DNA of 64,000 nucleotides from Bacillota bacterium (GCA_029550685.1 JAKPGY010000237.1:1-64000), one strand, 5' to 3'. Positions 7,937-18,296 are shown, counted from the stretch's first letter. The notes: generated by a model not told the origin, from the sequence alone. Numbers and translations are program-made.

Positions 7937-9772
7937 TTATAGATTGATGGTACGATACGGCATACCGTTCAATTGAATCTCTGCCTGGCCGGTGCCAAAA
8001 TGGCTGATGCCAACTACGACCTGGTCACCGCCCTCATGCATCTGGTCGTAGACTTTTCTCTCACCACGGGCATCGTTAACTTTGATTACTACTTTGTAAA
8101 AATCCTGTTCCTGGGGCAATTGAAACACCAAGCTACGTGCCTGAGCTGCTGGTCCTGGCCCTAAGCTGACAGTAAGATTAACGATGGAGTTTTCATCGAT
8201 TAACACCCCTGCCTCGGTATCCTGGTCCATAACCTGATCAGTATAGTAAGCATCACTTTCCTGTTTGGTTATCTCCCCCAATTGCAAATTATGTTTTCGC
8301 AAGATTTCACGGGCCTTTTCCAGTTTTAAGCCGATGAGGTCGGGCATAGTTATACGCTCAGGTGTTGGCCCCTCACTAATCATGAGATCAACGTATTCTC
8401 CCGGTTCAGCCTCTGTACCTCCTCGAGGCTCCTGGGATATAACTTGGTTTTCTTTGTATTTTTCATCATAAGTTTTATCGATTTTACCAACGCGGAATCC
8501 ATAGTTTCTCAACTCTATCTCGGCCGCAGATCTGTCCATACCGGTTACATCCGGCACTTTCTGCAGCTGTGTGCCCTTGCTAACTACTACTTCGATTTCC
8601 CGTCCTTTTTTTACTGAAAAGCCCTCCACATATTGCTGGCTGATAATATGGTCCTTTTCTACTTCATTATCATACTGCCAGGACAATATTTTGAGTTTCA
8701 GTCCCAACTTGGATAGCTCTTGATCAGCTTCCTTTATACTCTTCCCCACTAAGTGAGGAACCTCCACTTCTTCACCAAAGAAACTTCCACTGAGACCATT
8801 TATAACGCCCAGAAACAGCCCTAAAATAGCTAGCAGGGCAATGGCTGCAGCAGGGCGCAGTTTTTTCTTAGCCATTTCTTGACCTCTCCCTTTTGACAAC
8901 GGAGCCATTATCAAGGTTTTGCCATTTTTATGCTGATTGGTATAGTTGGAAAAATACTGATTATGAATGTTTAACAGTGCGTTACGAAGTTCTTCGGCAG
9001 TGGAAAAGCGATGCTGGGGTAATTTCTGCATGGCTTTGGTAATAATACCTTCCAAGCCTACGGGAACTTCAGGATTAAGGGCCCGAACCGAGGGAATATC
9101 ATCGTGAATGTGTTTCAAAGCTATGGTAATAGGGCTATCAGCATCGTAGGGAATTTGTCCGGTCAGCATTTCAAACATGACACACCCTACCGAGTAGATA
9201 TCAGTAGCCCGGGTCAAAGGTTCACCTTTTGCCTGTTCAGGGGATATATACTGTACCGACCCTACCACATTTCCACCAAAAGTAATGGTCTGCTTAGTGA
9301 TAGCTTGGGCAATGCCAAAATCAGCTACCTTGACGATTCCAAAATCAGTTATTAATACGTTATGAGGTTTAATATCGCGATGAATTATGCCCTTTTCATG
9401 GGCATGATGCAAACCATCACAAATCATGATGGCTATATCCACTGCTCTATCGATGGGTAAAGGGGCTTGTTGCTCAATTAACTCTTTAAGAGTCTGGCCC
9501 TGCACATACTCCATGACTATGTAATAACAGTCATCCTGTTGTCCAACATCATAAATATTCACCAGATTGGGATGGGATAAACTGGCGGCTGCCAAAGCTT
9601 CCGTTTTAAACCGGTGTACAAAGTTTTCATCCCGGGCAAATTCCTCTTTTAATACTTTCACGGCTACAATGCGGTCCAGTATTCTGCAACGAGCTTTATA
9701 GACTATGGACATTCCACCCTCGCCGATTTTTTCCAGTAATTCATATCTATCGTGTAAAATAGTCCCTGCCAA
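7937..9772 (-). CDS. prkC: PASTA-domain Ser/Thr protein kinase (PrkC type)
   Basis: A 611-residue membrane kinase. The cytoplasmic kinase domain (about 8-265) has GEGGMSIVYKA, VAVKVLK, HRDIKPHN and DFGIA. A basic linker and one membrane segment (about 303-323) lead to three extracellular PASTA repeats, starting near EVPHLVGKS, KVPDVTGM and TMPDLIGL, which in this family bind muropeptides. A further about 80-residue C-terminal domain follows. TTG start behind AGGAGGTAAAC. With prpC upstream it forms the standard kinase/phosphatase pair that controls germination, cell-wall and translation functions. Confidence 0.95.
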   Translation of the reverse strand: MAGTILHDRYELLEKIGEGGMSIVYKARCRILDRIVAVKVLKEEFARDENFVHRFKTEALAAASLSHPNLVNIYDVGQQDDCYYIVMEYVQGQTLKELIEQQAPLPIDRAVDIAIMICDGLHHAHEKGIIHRDIKPHNVLITDFGIVKVADFGIAQAITKQTITFGGNVVGSVQYISPEQAKGEPLTRATDIYSVGCVMFEMLTGQIPYDADSPITIALKHIHDDIPSVRALNPEVPVGLEGIITKAMQKLPQHRFSTAEELRNALLNIHNQYFSNYTNQHKNGKTLIMAPLSKGRGQEMAKKKLRPAAAIALLAILGLFLGVINGLSGSFFGEEVEVPHLVGKSIKEADQELSKLGLKLKILSWQYDNEVEKDHIISQQYVEGFSVKKGREIEVVVSKGTQLQKVPDVTGMDRSAAEIELRNYGFRVGKIDKTYDEKYKENQVISQEPRGGTEAEPGEYVDLMISEGPTPERITMPDLIGLKLEKAREILRKHNLQLGEITKQESDAYYTDQVMDQDTEAGVLIDENSIVNLTVSLGPGPAAQARSLVFQLPQEQDFYKVVIKVNDARGERKVYDQMHEGGDQVVVGISHFGTGQAEIQLNGMPYRTINL

Positions 9773-9785
9773 CTGTGTTTACCTC

Positions 9786-10499
9786 CTAATTGAAGCATAA
9801 GAGCACTATAGTAACATTATCAAAGCCGCCTTTTTGGAGAGCTTTTCTGACTAAACGGTCGGCAGCAATTTCCAGATCGCTGCTGTTAGCTTGAATAATT
9901 TCCAGTATTTCGTCTGGGATCAGCATATCAGTTAAACCATCACTGTATATAAGTAGAATGTCACCTGGTAAAAGCTCCTCATTAAATATGTCTATTTCTA
10001 CCTGGTCATCTACCCCTAAAGCCCGAGTTAATATATGATTATAGGCATTTCCCCTCATTTCTTCGGGCTTCAGTATGCCGTGGGACAGCATTTCTTCGGC
10101 CAGGGTGTGATCACGGGTAATTTTGCGGATAGTGTTGCTGCGGATAAGAAAGACACCACTGTCACCTACATTGGCTACCAATAACCGGGAGCCATCCACT
10201 AAAACAGCTGTTACGGTGGTACCCATCTCAAAAAGGTGTTCGTTTTCCAAGCCGGCTTTTAAGATAGCTTGATTGGCAGTTTCAATAGCCTGTACCAACC
10301 TTTGCTGTGCTTCGGAAGATGAATTGTCCTTCATGGACTGGATTATAGTCTGTACGGCCATGTGCGAAGCTACTTCACCGCCGCGATGGCCTCCCATACC
10401 ATCACATACCAGAAACAAGCCCTGATTTTCGTCAATCCAAAACGCATCTTCATTTTTTTGGCGTACTAAGCCAACGTCTGAAATCCCCACAACTTTCAT
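9786..10499 (-). CDS. prpC: PP2C-family protein phosphatase
   Basis: A metal-dependent Ser/Thr phosphatase (237 residues) that opposes PrkC. Metal-site motifs are QKNEDAF, VCDGMGGHRGGEVAS, VGDSGVFLI, RDHTLAEE, YSDGLTDM and GGFDNVT, all in standard order. I take the internal ATG at 10497-10499 as start, preceded by GAGGTG; the ATG six codons upstream has no good ribosome-binding site, and MKVVGISDVG matches the family N terminus. It lies 13 bp ahead of prkC. Confidence 0.95.
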   Translation of the reverse strand: MKVVGISDVGLVRQKNEDAFWIDENQGLFLVCDGMGGHRGGEVASHMAVQTIIQSMKDNSSSEAQQRLVQAIETANQAILKAGLENEHLFEMGTTVTAVLVDGSRLLVANVGDSGVFLIRSNTIRKITRDHTLAEEMLSHGILKPEEMRGNAYNHILTRALGVDDQVEIDIFNEELLPGDILLIYSDGLTDMLIPDEILEIIQANSSDLEIAADRLVRKALQKGGFDNVTIVLLCFN

Positions 10500-10540
10500 A
10501 ACGCACCTCAAATGCAAAAACCTGCAGCAATTAAAAAAAA

Positions 10541-11611
10541 CTATCTTTCTTTAACATATAACTGTCCGCAGGCTGCTTCAATATCCCCGCCCCGTTCCTC
10601 ACGGATAGTAACGTTTAACCCTCCTTCAACCAGCCAGTGGTAAAATTGCCATACTTTTGTACTGGATGGTTTCTTAAAGGGTAATATCTCAACTTCATTA
10701 TAGGGAATAAGATTTATATTTGCTAGCAATGGTTTTACCATCTTAATCAGTTGATCAGCATGTACCCGACTTATGTTCACATCGTCCAACATGACATATT
10801 CAAAGGTAACCCGTCGATTGGTTTTTTTGATGTAATAATCTACAGCTTCTATCAACTGGTCCAAGGAATATTTTCGGTTAAGGGGCACCAACTGATCCCG
10901 CAGGTGATCATTGGTAGCATGCAGAGATATCGCCAAAGTCACCTGGAGATTTTCTTCCGCCAGCCTTTTTATACCTTTTACTTCTCCGGAGGTAGAAATA
11001 GTAATATGTCTCTGTCCAATGTTTATGCCTTGAGGATCTATAAGCAGGTAAACCGATGCTATCACCTGGTCATAATTAAAAAAAGGTTCCCCCATGCCCA
11101 TATAGACTACGTTACTGATTAGACTATCATCATTCTTTTTTAGGCGTCGTTTTAGTTCTCGGCGTGAACTTAAGAACTGACCCACCATTTCATAGGACTG
11201 TAAACTGCGCTGATATCCCGAGGTCCCCGTGGCACAAAATGCGCAACCTACCGGACATCCAACCTGAGTAGAAATGCACAAAGAATAGCGAGCCTCTCGT
11301 TCCTCTCCTTGTGGAATTACCACAGTTTCAATACGTTTGCGATCATCTAACTCCATTAAGAATTTTCGGGTTCCATCCTTTGATACCCGCTGTTTTAGAA
11401 CCCGGGGTATGGATACTACTGATATTTCGTCTAATTGCTGGCGCAGTTCCTTGGGTATATCACTCATTTCATAAAAAGAATTGACGTCTTTTTGATAAAT
11501 CCACTTGTATATCTGCCTGCCCCGATATCTGTGCTGTCCCACTTGTAACAAATATTCTTCTAATTGATGACAATTCATGCCCAGCAGTTGGGTGCGACTT
11601 ATGGTATTCAA
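10541..11611 (-). CDS. rlmN: 23S rRNA (A2503-C2)/tRNA (A37-C2) methyltransferase
   Basis: A 356-residue radical SAM enzyme methylating A2503 of 23S rRNA and A37 of some tRNAs. The cluster motif is CPVGCAFCATG (CxxxCxxC). The family's GMGEPFFN, the second cysteine near the C terminus (EAACGQL) and an N-terminal helical domain are present. TTG start behind AAGGAGGATAT. Only 4 bp separate it from rsmB, so the two rRNA methyltransferases are co-expressed. Confidence 0.96.
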   Translation of the reverse strand: MNTISRTQLLGMNCHQLEEYLLQVGQHRYRGRQIYKWIYQKDVNSFYEMSDIPKELRQQLDEISVVSIPRVLKQRVSKDGTRKFLMELDDRKRIETVVIPQGEEREARYSLCISTQVGCPVGCAFCATGTSGYQRSLQSYEMVGQFLSSRRELKRRLKKNDDSLISNVVYMGMGEPFFNYDQVIASVYLLIDPQGINIGQRHITISTSGEVKGIKRLAEENLQVTLAISLHATNDHLRDQLVPLNRKYSLDQLIEAVDYYIKKTNRRVTFEYVMLDDVNISRVHADQLIKMVKPLLANINLIPYNEVEILPFKKPSSTKVWQFYHWLVEGGLNVTIREERGGDIEAACGQLYVKER

Positions 11612-11615
11612 TTAA

Positions 11616-13007
11616 TTATATCCTCCTTAATAAAGCATAGAACATACCGTCCGTTCCATAACGGCCTGGTGTTAGAAATAGCATACCTTGTTGGGCTTGG
11701 CAGCGGTCTTCTGAATTAAGAGGGATAAAATCTAACCGGTTGTGAAATGGTTCCAAGCGAAAATCCTGGTGGCTTTCTAAAAATTTTGCTACCTGCAGCT
11801 GATTTTCCTGATTTAAAGTGGAACAGGTAGAGTACAGAATATATCCCCCTTTTTTTACCAGCTGGGCAGCTTTTTGGAGCAAGGCTTGCTGAACATTCAA
11901 TAAAGCGGGAAGATCTTCTGGATGCCTATGCCACCGGGCATCGGCACGCCGGTTTAAGACACCCAGGCCGGTACAGGGAACATCCAGCATGATACGGTCA
12001 GGGTTACTACCCTCATAGGACAGCTGGGTAGCATCAACGGCTTCAGTACGAATAATAGATATTCCCATACGAGAAGCATTCTGGACCAACAACTCTAGTT
12101 TTTGGGGGTATAGATCAAAGGCCAGAACTATTCCCTGGTTGTCCATTAATTCAGCAATATGGGTAGTTTTTCCACCCACTCCGGCGCACAGATCAACAAC
12201 GATCTCCCCAGGCTGCGGATTTAACAGCCATGCGGCCAGCATGGAAGCCTGGTTCTGAATGTAGAACAGCCCTTCTTGATAGGCCTGCAGATCAGAAATA
12301 GACTTGGAAAGTGATTGTATACTCAAGGCCCAGGGAATCAAAGGTGAAATATGGCAGCTTACTCCTTCACTGTTCAGACCCTGTACCAATTCCTGGGGAC
12401 TGGTTTTTAACTGGTTACAGCGAAAATCCAATCCCGGTCTGCGGTTATAATATTCCAGAATTGATACAGTAGTATCCCAGCCAAACTCATCAAGATAATA
12501 TTTTACTATCCAGTCGGGATGAGAATAATATACTGCCAGGTATTCAGGTTCATGGTCAGGTGGATAGGATAAGCTATCTTTTTGCCTCAAAATATTGCGT
12601 AATACAGCGTTAACCACCTGGGCCATTGAGTTGTTTACCCTCTGGCGAGTCAAATTAACTGCTTCATTTATACAGGCATAAGGGGGTATATTATCCATGA
12701 ACAGCAGCTGATATAGGCTTAATCGCAAGATGTTCAAGAACCAGTGATTCTGCTTTTGCAAGTTACCTCTTAAAAAAAAGGCAAGCACCCAATCCAGGTG
12801 CTTTTGCATGCGAACAGTTCCATTAACCATTTCTGTGAGCAAGTTCCGTTCACCTACTGACAAGCTGCTGTTCTGCAATCCTTTATCCAGTGCCAGGTTG
12901 GCAAAAGCCCCCTGCTGATTGATCTGGTATAGAATCTGCAAGGCTTGCTCACGAACTGAACCGGCAAGTGATGCAGCTTTACGAAATTTGCGCTGGTCTG
13001 ATTTCAA
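11616..13007 (-). CDS. rsmB: 16S rRNA (cytosine967-C5) methyltransferase
   Basis: RsmB (Sun) is 463 residues: an N-terminal NusB-like RNA-binding domain (to about 150) and a C-terminal Rossmann methyltransferase. SAM site: VDLCAGVGGKTTH. The two catalytic cysteines sit in LDVPCTGLGVLNRR and YSTCSTLNQEN. The TTG start directly abuts the TAA of the upstream metallopeptidase gene, with GGAGG 12 nt upstream. Confidence 0.95.
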   Translation of the reverse strand: MKSDQRKFRKAASLAGSVREQALQILYQINQQGAFANLALDKGLQNSSLSVGERNLLTEMVNGTVRMQKHLDWVLAFFLRGNLQKQNHWFLNILRLSLYQLLFMDNIPPYACINEAVNLTRQRVNNSMAQVVNAVLRNILRQKDSLSYPPDHEPEYLAVYYSHPDWIVKYYLDEFGWDTTVSILEYYNRRPGLDFRCNQLKTSPQELVQGLNSEGVSCHISPLIPWALSIQSLSKSISDLQAYQEGLFYIQNQASMLAAWLLNPQPGEIVVDLCAGVGGKTTHIAELMDNQGIVLAFDLYPQKLELLVQNASRMGISIIRTEAVDATQLSYEGSNPDRIMLDVPCTGLGVLNRRADARWHRHPEDLPALLNVQQALLQKAAQLVKKGGYILYSTCSTLNQENQLQVAKFLESHQDFRLEPFHNRLDFIPLNSEDRCQAQQGMLFLTPGRYGTDGMFYALLRRI

Positions 13008-13682
13008 TTATTCATCACTGCCTCCGAATATGGTTAGGTAGTATAGCAAATTGGCTATAGCTGACAGGGTAGCTGCTAAATAGGTAAGGGCCGCCGCTCC
13101 CAGAACTTTTTTAACCATAGGTACTTCACTAGCAGATATTATCCCCGCCTCTGACAATTGCAGCACTGCCCGGTTGGAAGCATTCAGCTCTACTGGAAGG
13201 GTAACCACATGGAATAATACTACTGCGGAAAACAGGATAATACCAACCATAATCAGGTCCGCGCTGTTGATAACGAATCCCAGCAACAGAATAGGAAAGG
13301 ATGCTGATGAAGCAAAATTGGTAACTGGCACCAACCTATGACGCAAAGTTAAGGGCCCATACTCCTGCTGGTGCTGAATAGCGTGACCAACTTCGTGAGC
13401 TGCCACTCCAATAGCGGAAATAGAGTTGCTGCCGTATACCGTTTCAGATAGACGCACTACCTTGGCCATGGGGTCATAATGATCGGTAAGGCTGCCCTGT
13501 ATTGGTTGAATACCTACAGTTGATGACATACCATTACGTCTTAATAAAGTATTGGCAACTTCGGCACCGCTCATTCCCCGGGAAGAACGCACCTGAGAGT
13601 AACGGTTGAAGGTAGATTTAACTTTGAACTGAGCATATATAGACAATATTAAAGCCGGAATTATAAAGATGAAATAGGTCAT
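13008..13682 (-). CDS. Zinc metallopeptidase, YugP family
   Basis: A 224-residue membrane metallopeptidase. It has an N-terminal membrane segment (1-16), then the HExxH zinc motif in AAHEVGHAIQHQ, and three further hydrophobic segments between about 120 and 218. Substrate unknown. It lies in the same tight operon as DUF116 and rsmB (4 bp and 0 bp away), an arrangement seen in Clostridia. ATG follows GGAGGATG. Confidence 0.9.
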   Translation of the reverse strand: MTYFIFIIPALILSIYAQFKVKSTFNRYSQVRSSRGMSGAEVANTLLRRNGMSSTVGIQPIQGSLTDHYDPMAKVVRLSETVYGSNSISAIGVAAHEVGHAIQHQQEYGPLTLRHRLVPVTNFASSASFPILLLGFVINSADLIMVGIILFSAVVLFHVVTLPVELNASNRAVLQLSEAGIISASEVPMVKKVLGAAALTYLAATLSAIANLLYYLTIFGGSDE

Positions 13683-13686
13683 TTAA

Positions 13687-14439
13687 TCATCCTCCTTGAC
13701 TAAAAAATTCCATGGCATTATTAACGCGTATCATATCTACATCGGTATTTAAACATGGCCCATGGGGCCGGTAATTTAATATTCCCAGAACCGGGATAAT
13801 TGAAATATCTTGTATTCCCAAAGAAAGATCCCTTTCACAAGCAATGGCTATAACCGCCCCCGGGCGCTGTTCCTTAATCGCCTGGCGAGCCAAGGTGCCG
13901 CCGGTCACTACTCTTAGCTTACAATCATACTGGTCAGCCAGTTTTTTCAATTCTCCAATTTTACACTTGCCGCATTGTTTGCAGTTTGCCACATCGATGG
14001 TAATTTTATGGGGACATTCTGCATGCTGCAAGCAATGGGGGGCTAAAATCATCACTTTTTGCCCAGGTAAGTTTACTTGTTTAGAACGAACCAAATAATT
14101 ATTAACCGCGATAAATGATCGTAAAATCGAGTCACGGTCCACCCGAAGCAACTTACCTACCAACAATGCTACTGGAAACAGCCATTCATTAACAACTCGG
14201 GCTACATTCTCTTGCCACGGTGTGGTGTGGGAACGAATTATCATGATCACCATCGCTATTATACCTAGGGCAAAGATTATTAAGAAAAGTACTGCCACTG
14301 ATACCAGTAATACCAGTAATACCTGATTTAGCATCATGGTCCGGTTGAAAATTAAAAACCATACCAGCCATATAACTGCGGCTATTAGAAAGAGACTAAA
14401 GGTTAGCAGCCCCAAGTATAAACGTTTCTTAGCTTCCAT
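13687..14439 (-). CDS. DUF116 family membrane protein
   Basis: A 250-residue protein of the DUF116 family. Two N-terminal membrane segments (about 9-30 and 38-68) precede a cytoplasmic domain with PHCLQHAECPHK and NCKQCGKC, cysteine clusters that could hold an Fe-S centre or zinc, and IAIACERDLSLGI. It sits between fmt and the metallopeptidase gene, a common clostridial location next to translation genes. Function is not established. Confidence 0.88.
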   Translation of the reverse strand: MEAKKRLYLGLLTFSLFLIAAVIWLVWFLIFNRTMMLNQVLLVLLVSVAVLFLIIFALGIIAMVIMIIRSHTTPWQENVARVVNEWLFPVALLVGKLLRVDRDSILRSFIAVNNYLVRSKQVNLPGQKVMILAPHCLQHAECPHKITIDVANCKQCGKCKIGELKKLADQYDCKLRVVTGGTLARQAIKEQRPGAVIAIACERDLSLGIQDISIIPVLGILNYRPHGPCLNTDVDMIRVNNAMEFFSQGG

Positions 14440-14451
14440 AATAACCGCTCC

Positions 14452-15381
14452 CTAATTGCCCAGCTGTTCCCCCGCATCAAGTCGGATTCCTTTGAGAAAT
14501 TCCTTAGCCAACATACGTTTTTTCCCCGCTTTTTGTACTTCCAGAATTTCCAGATATCCTTGTCCAGTTTGGACTAGAAATCCTTCCTGGGTCTTGGTAA
14601 TAATTTCACCTGGCCTGGCCGTATTTTCGTGTTCATGAACTCTACTGGTAAATATTTTAAGTTTATTACCATTATATGTAGTGTATGCACCTGGCTTGGG
14701 GTCAAGAGCGCGTATCTTATTATGAATATCCCAAGCGGAATCGGACCAGTTAATAATTTCATCCTCGGGCTGAATCATGGTTGCGTAAGTAGCTTGGGAA
14801 TTATCCTGAACTATTGGACGAACCGTCCCCGCTTGAACCTGCTGAATTGTTTGCAATAACAGCTCAGCTCCAGCCTGGGCTAAAACCTTTTCCAGGGCGC
14901 CAGCATTCATATTCAGGGGAATTTCTACCGCTGTTTGCAATATTATATCACCAGTGTCAAGCCCTTCATTCATAAACATCGTTGTCACTCCGGTAGTAGC
15001 TTCCCCGGCCATTATGGCTCTTTGGATTGGAGCAGCTCCCCGGTAGCGGGGCAGCAAAGAAGCATGGACATTAATACACCCATGAACAGGGATGTTCAGT
15101 ATGTCTGTGGGTATCAGCTGTCCATAGGACACTACTACAATTAGATCCGGATGCAAGGAAGATATAAGCTGAACAGCCTCCCCATCCTTTATGCGCGTAT
15201 ACTGATATACTGGCAAACTCCTTTGCATGGCCGCCAGTTTTACCGGAGGTGATTCAATTTTGTGCCCCCGGCCTTTAGGGCGGTCAGGCTGGGTGATAAC
15301 TGCAGCAACCTCGAAGTTATCAGCAATGATCTGCAAGGAAGGTACTGCAAACTCCGAAGTACCCATAAAAACTATCTTCAT
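14452..15381 (-). CDS. fmt: Methionyl-tRNA formyltransferase
   Basis: A 309-residue enzyme that formylates initiator Met-tRNA with 10-formyl-THF. Motifs include VFMGTSEFAVPSL, RPKGRG, the SLLPRYRGAAPIQ formyl-folate site with upstream NVHAS, and GDTGDIILQ-type sequence (LDTGDIIL). The C-terminal OB-like tRNA-binding domain starts around 205. ATG behind GAGGTGAAAAC. It lies 15 bp after def, the gene whose product removes the formyl group. Confidence 0.96.
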   Translation of the reverse strand: MKIVFMGTSEFAVPSLQIIADNFEVAAVITQPDRPKGRGHKIESPPVKLAAMQRSLPVYQYTRIKDGEAVQLISSLHPDLIVVVSYGQLIPTDILNIPVHGCINVHASLLPRYRGAAPIQRAIMAGEATTGVTTMFMNEGLDTGDIILQTAVEIPLNMNAGALEKVLAQAGAELLLQTIQQVQAGTVRPIVQDNSQATYATMIQPEDEIINWSDSAWDIHNKIRALDPKPGAYTTYNGNKLKIFTSRVHEHENTARPGEIITKTQEGFLVQTGQGYLEILEVQKAGKKRMLAKEFLKGIRLDAGEQLGN

Positions 15382-15396
15382 GTTTTCACCTCGGAA

Positions 15397-15855
15397 CTAA
15401 GACTTGACCCGGCGTATATCGGTGGCTTTGTCAATGAAAAGTATGCCATTCAAATGATCAATTTCATGTTGAAAAGCCCGGGCCAGGAGATCGGTAGCTT
15501 CATATTCCACCTGTTGCCCCTCCCGGTTCAAGCCCCGGACCATTACCCGGTTAGCTCGTTTGACCGTACCAACCACATTGGGAATACTCAAACATCCTTC
15601 CCGGCCGACTTGCTCACCTTCAGCTGAAACTATCTCGGGATTGATTAGTTCGATCAGTTGGTCTCCTGGATCAATTACAATTATCCTTTTGGAAACGCCT
15701 ATCTGCGGTGCCGCCAATCCAACACCGTCAAACGCATACAGGGTATCACGCATATTATCTAGAAGCCGTAATACGCCGGCATTAATATTCTTTACCGGCA
15801 GAGCTGGCGTACGCAAGATATCAGCGGGTTCTTCTACAATCTGGTATACACCCAA
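15397..15855 (-). CDS. def: Peptide deformylase
   Basis: A 152-residue metalloenzyme removing the formyl group from nascent proteins. All three signature motifs are visible: GVGLAAPQIG, EGCLSIP (metal Cys) and QHEIDHLNG (two metal His and the catalytic Glu). The start is TTG behind AAGGAGGT. Overlap-free, 15 bp from both neighbours. Confidence 0.96.
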   Translation of the reverse strand: MGVYQIVEEPADILRTPALPVKNINAGVLRLLDNMRDTLYAFDGVGLAAPQIGVSKRIIVIDPGDQLIELINPEIVSAEGEQVGREGCLSIPNVVGTVKRANRVMVRGLNREGQQVEYEATDLLARAFQHEIDHLNGILFIDKATDIRRVKS

Positions 15856-15870
15856 GTAAAATATACCTCC

Positions 15871-18252
15871 TTACATCATTATCCCAGGATCCATATCGAA
15901 AACTACTCTGACATCTGGGTCCCACCTGTACTGTAATAAATAACTGCCCAGGCTCTGCAGCAATCCCCGGCTATCGGCTTTTAATACCATCTGTAGCCGG
16001 AAGCGATTTCTCAGCTTCCAAATAGGGCAGGGTGCCGGGCCCAGTATTTGCATGTCGTCCTCAATAGAATCCATGCGTTCATCGATCAATTGTTTGAGAA
16101 TATCAGCTGTTTTCTGAGCTTTGTTCTGAATCTTGGAGCTTATTTCAATTCTTAATATACTGGAAAAAGGCGGATAACCCAGGTATTTCCTAAGCTTAAT
16201 CTCCTCAGTAAAAAAGCCATGATAATCCTGGCGTATAGCCATACGGATGATTGGATGATCAGGTTGAAAGGTCTGGATTATTACCTGACCCGGTATGGAA
16301 CTTCTTCCCGATCTTCCCGCCGCCTGTACCAGCAATTGAAAAGCTCGTTCCCCCGCCCGGTAATCAGGTATTCCTAACATACCATCAGCACTAATTATAC
16401 CTACTAAAGATACCCGGGGAAAATCCAGGCCTTTGGCTACCATCTGGGTTCCAATCAGTATATCAGTATCGCCATGCTGCATGGATGCCAGTACTTTTTG
16501 TAAATATCCCCTGCGCCTGGCGTTGTCGATATCCAGTCTATCAATACGGGCATTTGGGAATAGCTGGCGTACATCTTGCTCAACTTTTTGGGTACCCCAG
16601 CCAACTCTGGCCAGATGGTGACTGGAACAATGGGAACAAACAGTTATTTCCTCGACCTGATAATTACAGTAGTGACATATATATTGCTTTACATCCTGAT
16701 GATAATTAAGGCTTACAGCACATCTAGGGCACGTGGCTATCATACCACATTGTTGGCAAATAGTCATGGGGGAGTATCCCCGGCGGTTCAGGAAGAGAAT
16801 ACATTGTTGACCATTTTCCAATGCTTCTTGTATACACTCTGCTAAACGGGGAGATATAGACAGCATATGGCCTTGCCTCCAATTAACCCTCATATCCTCT
16901 GCTATTACCTCAGGCAAAGGTATCCCCTCCACCCTTTCTGGTAAGCGAAGTATCTGAGAGGAACCGGTTATAGTGCGATGATAGCTTTCTACCGAAGGAG
17001 TAGCACTGCCCAATAGTAATACTGCTGATTCAAGCTGACAACGGAATCTGGCTACTTCCCTGGCATTATAACGAGGAGTTTCTTCCTGTTTATAGGTTGA
17101 TTCCTGCTCTTCGTCAATAATAATCAGGCCTAAATTATTAAAGGGCGCAAACACTGCCAAACGGGTTCCCAGCACTAAATTTGCTTCTCCGTTAGAAATC
17201 CTCTTCCATTCCTCATAACGTTCCAGGGCAGGAAGACCGCTATGCAGTATAGCTGTACCAGGAATTCGGGCGGCAAATTGACTAATCAGGTGTTCTGTCA
17301 AAGCAATCTCCGGTACCAGTACTATAGTCTGCAATCCTTTTTCCATAGCTGACAGCGCACAATTAATGTATACTTCGGTCTTACCGCTTCCAGTTACACC
17401 ATGCAGCAGAAACTCCTGGTATTTATTGCCATCAAGGGCTTGCTGAACTGCACTGACCACTAGGCTCTGTTCCGGAGACAAGTTAAATAACGCCGGCTTA
17501 ATTTCTGGTTGCAGTTTGTGCCGTTCAATAAGTCCTTGTCCTATCAGGGACCTGATACTGCTCATAGTATATTCTTCTTCCAATTTACGGCAGTCCATTG
17601 GGCCAACCATTTTTAATAATTCTAGTATCTCAGCCTGCCGCGGAGCTCGTCTGCGGATTTTATCTATATCAAATTGAGCAGAATCAACAAGCTTATAAAC
17701 CCATCCCTCCTTGCGATGCCGCTTTGTCCCATATCTTTTTACCGGAATGAGAATATTCTCTGTACACAATTGATTTAAAACGTCCTCTCCTAACAACTGC
17801 ATCGCTTTATCCCTGGCTATGCCGCCGCTATGCGCAATGCTGTTTAAGAAAGACGCCGTATCTTTATCTAGGTTTTTCCAATATTCATGACTCAGATGGG
17901 GATTTAGTATGATCCTATCAGAATGGGCTTTGGCTTGGGCTCGCGGAACCATGAGGGCTAATACCGAACTCAGTGGTGATAAGTAATATTGGGCCATCCA
18001 GTCAGCCAATTTGAAAAGATTGGCGTTAATTACTGGTTCCCGGTCCAAAATATCGATAATCATTTTTAGGCTGCCCTGATCTTCTATGGGACGCAAGTTG
18101 CGGACATATCCTTCTACCCTGCGGTTTCCTAAAGGTACCAGAACCCTCATACCACATGCTATTTGTGAAGCTAATGCGTCAGAAACTAGATAAGTAAAAG
18201 ACTCATCGAAAGCTTTAGCCTTTTGATTTATGACTACTTCAGCACTAAGCAT
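15871..18252 (-). CDS. priA: Primosomal replication restart helicase PriA
   Basis: PriA (793 residues) reloads the replisome at stalled forks. Order: N-terminal fork-binding domain, Walker A GVTGSGKTEVY, DEEQESTYKQ (a DEEH-box variant with Gln), then an eight-cysteine zinc module (CQQCG, CPRC, CHYC, CSHC) inside the helicase core and a C-terminal domain. I prefer the ATG at 18250-18252, preceded by AGGGGGGAAG and matching the family N terminus MLSAEVV; a TTG nine codons upstream is the alternative. Upstream lies the repeat-rich gap that separates it from metK-coaBC. Confidence 0.95.
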   Translation of the reverse strand: MLSAEVVINQKAKAFDESFTYLVSDALASQIACGMRVLVPLGNRRVEGYVRNLRPIEDQGSLKMIIDILDREPVINANLFKLADWMAQYYLSPLSSVLALMVPRAQAKAHSDRIILNPHLSHEYWKNLDKDTASFLNSIAHSGGIARDKAMQLLGEDVLNQLCTENILIPVKRYGTKRHRKEGWVYKLVDSAQFDIDKIRRRAPRQAEILELLKMVGPMDCRKLEEEYTMSSIRSLIGQGLIERHKLQPEIKPALFNLSPEQSLVVSAVQQALDGNKYQEFLLHGVTGSGKTEVYINCALSAMEKGLQTIVLVPEIALTEHLISQFAARIPGTAILHSGLPALERYEEWKRISNGEANLVLGTRLAVFAPFNNLGLIIIDEEQESTYKQEETPRYNAREVARFRCQLESAVLLLGSATPSVESYHRTITGSSQILRLPERVEGIPLPEVIAEDMRVNWRQGHMLSISPRLAECIQEALENGQQCILFLNRRGYSPMTICQQCGMIATCPRCAVSLNYHQDVKQYICHYCNYQVEEITVCSHCSSHHLARVGWGTQKVEQDVRQLFPNARIDRLDIDNARRRGYLQKVLASMQHGDTDILIGTQMVAKGLDFPRVSLVGIISADGMLGIPDYRAGERAFQLLVQAAGRSGRSSIPGQVIIQTFQPDHPIIRMAIRQDYHGFFTEEIKLRKYLGYPPFSSILRIEISSKIQNKAQKTADILKQLIDERMDSIEDDMQILGPAPCPIWKLRNRFRLQMVLKADSRGLLQSLGSYLLQYRWDPDVRVVFDMDPGIMM

Positions 18253-18296
18253 AGCTTCCCCCCCTATTGTCACCTGCAAAACATACCGTGATGTAA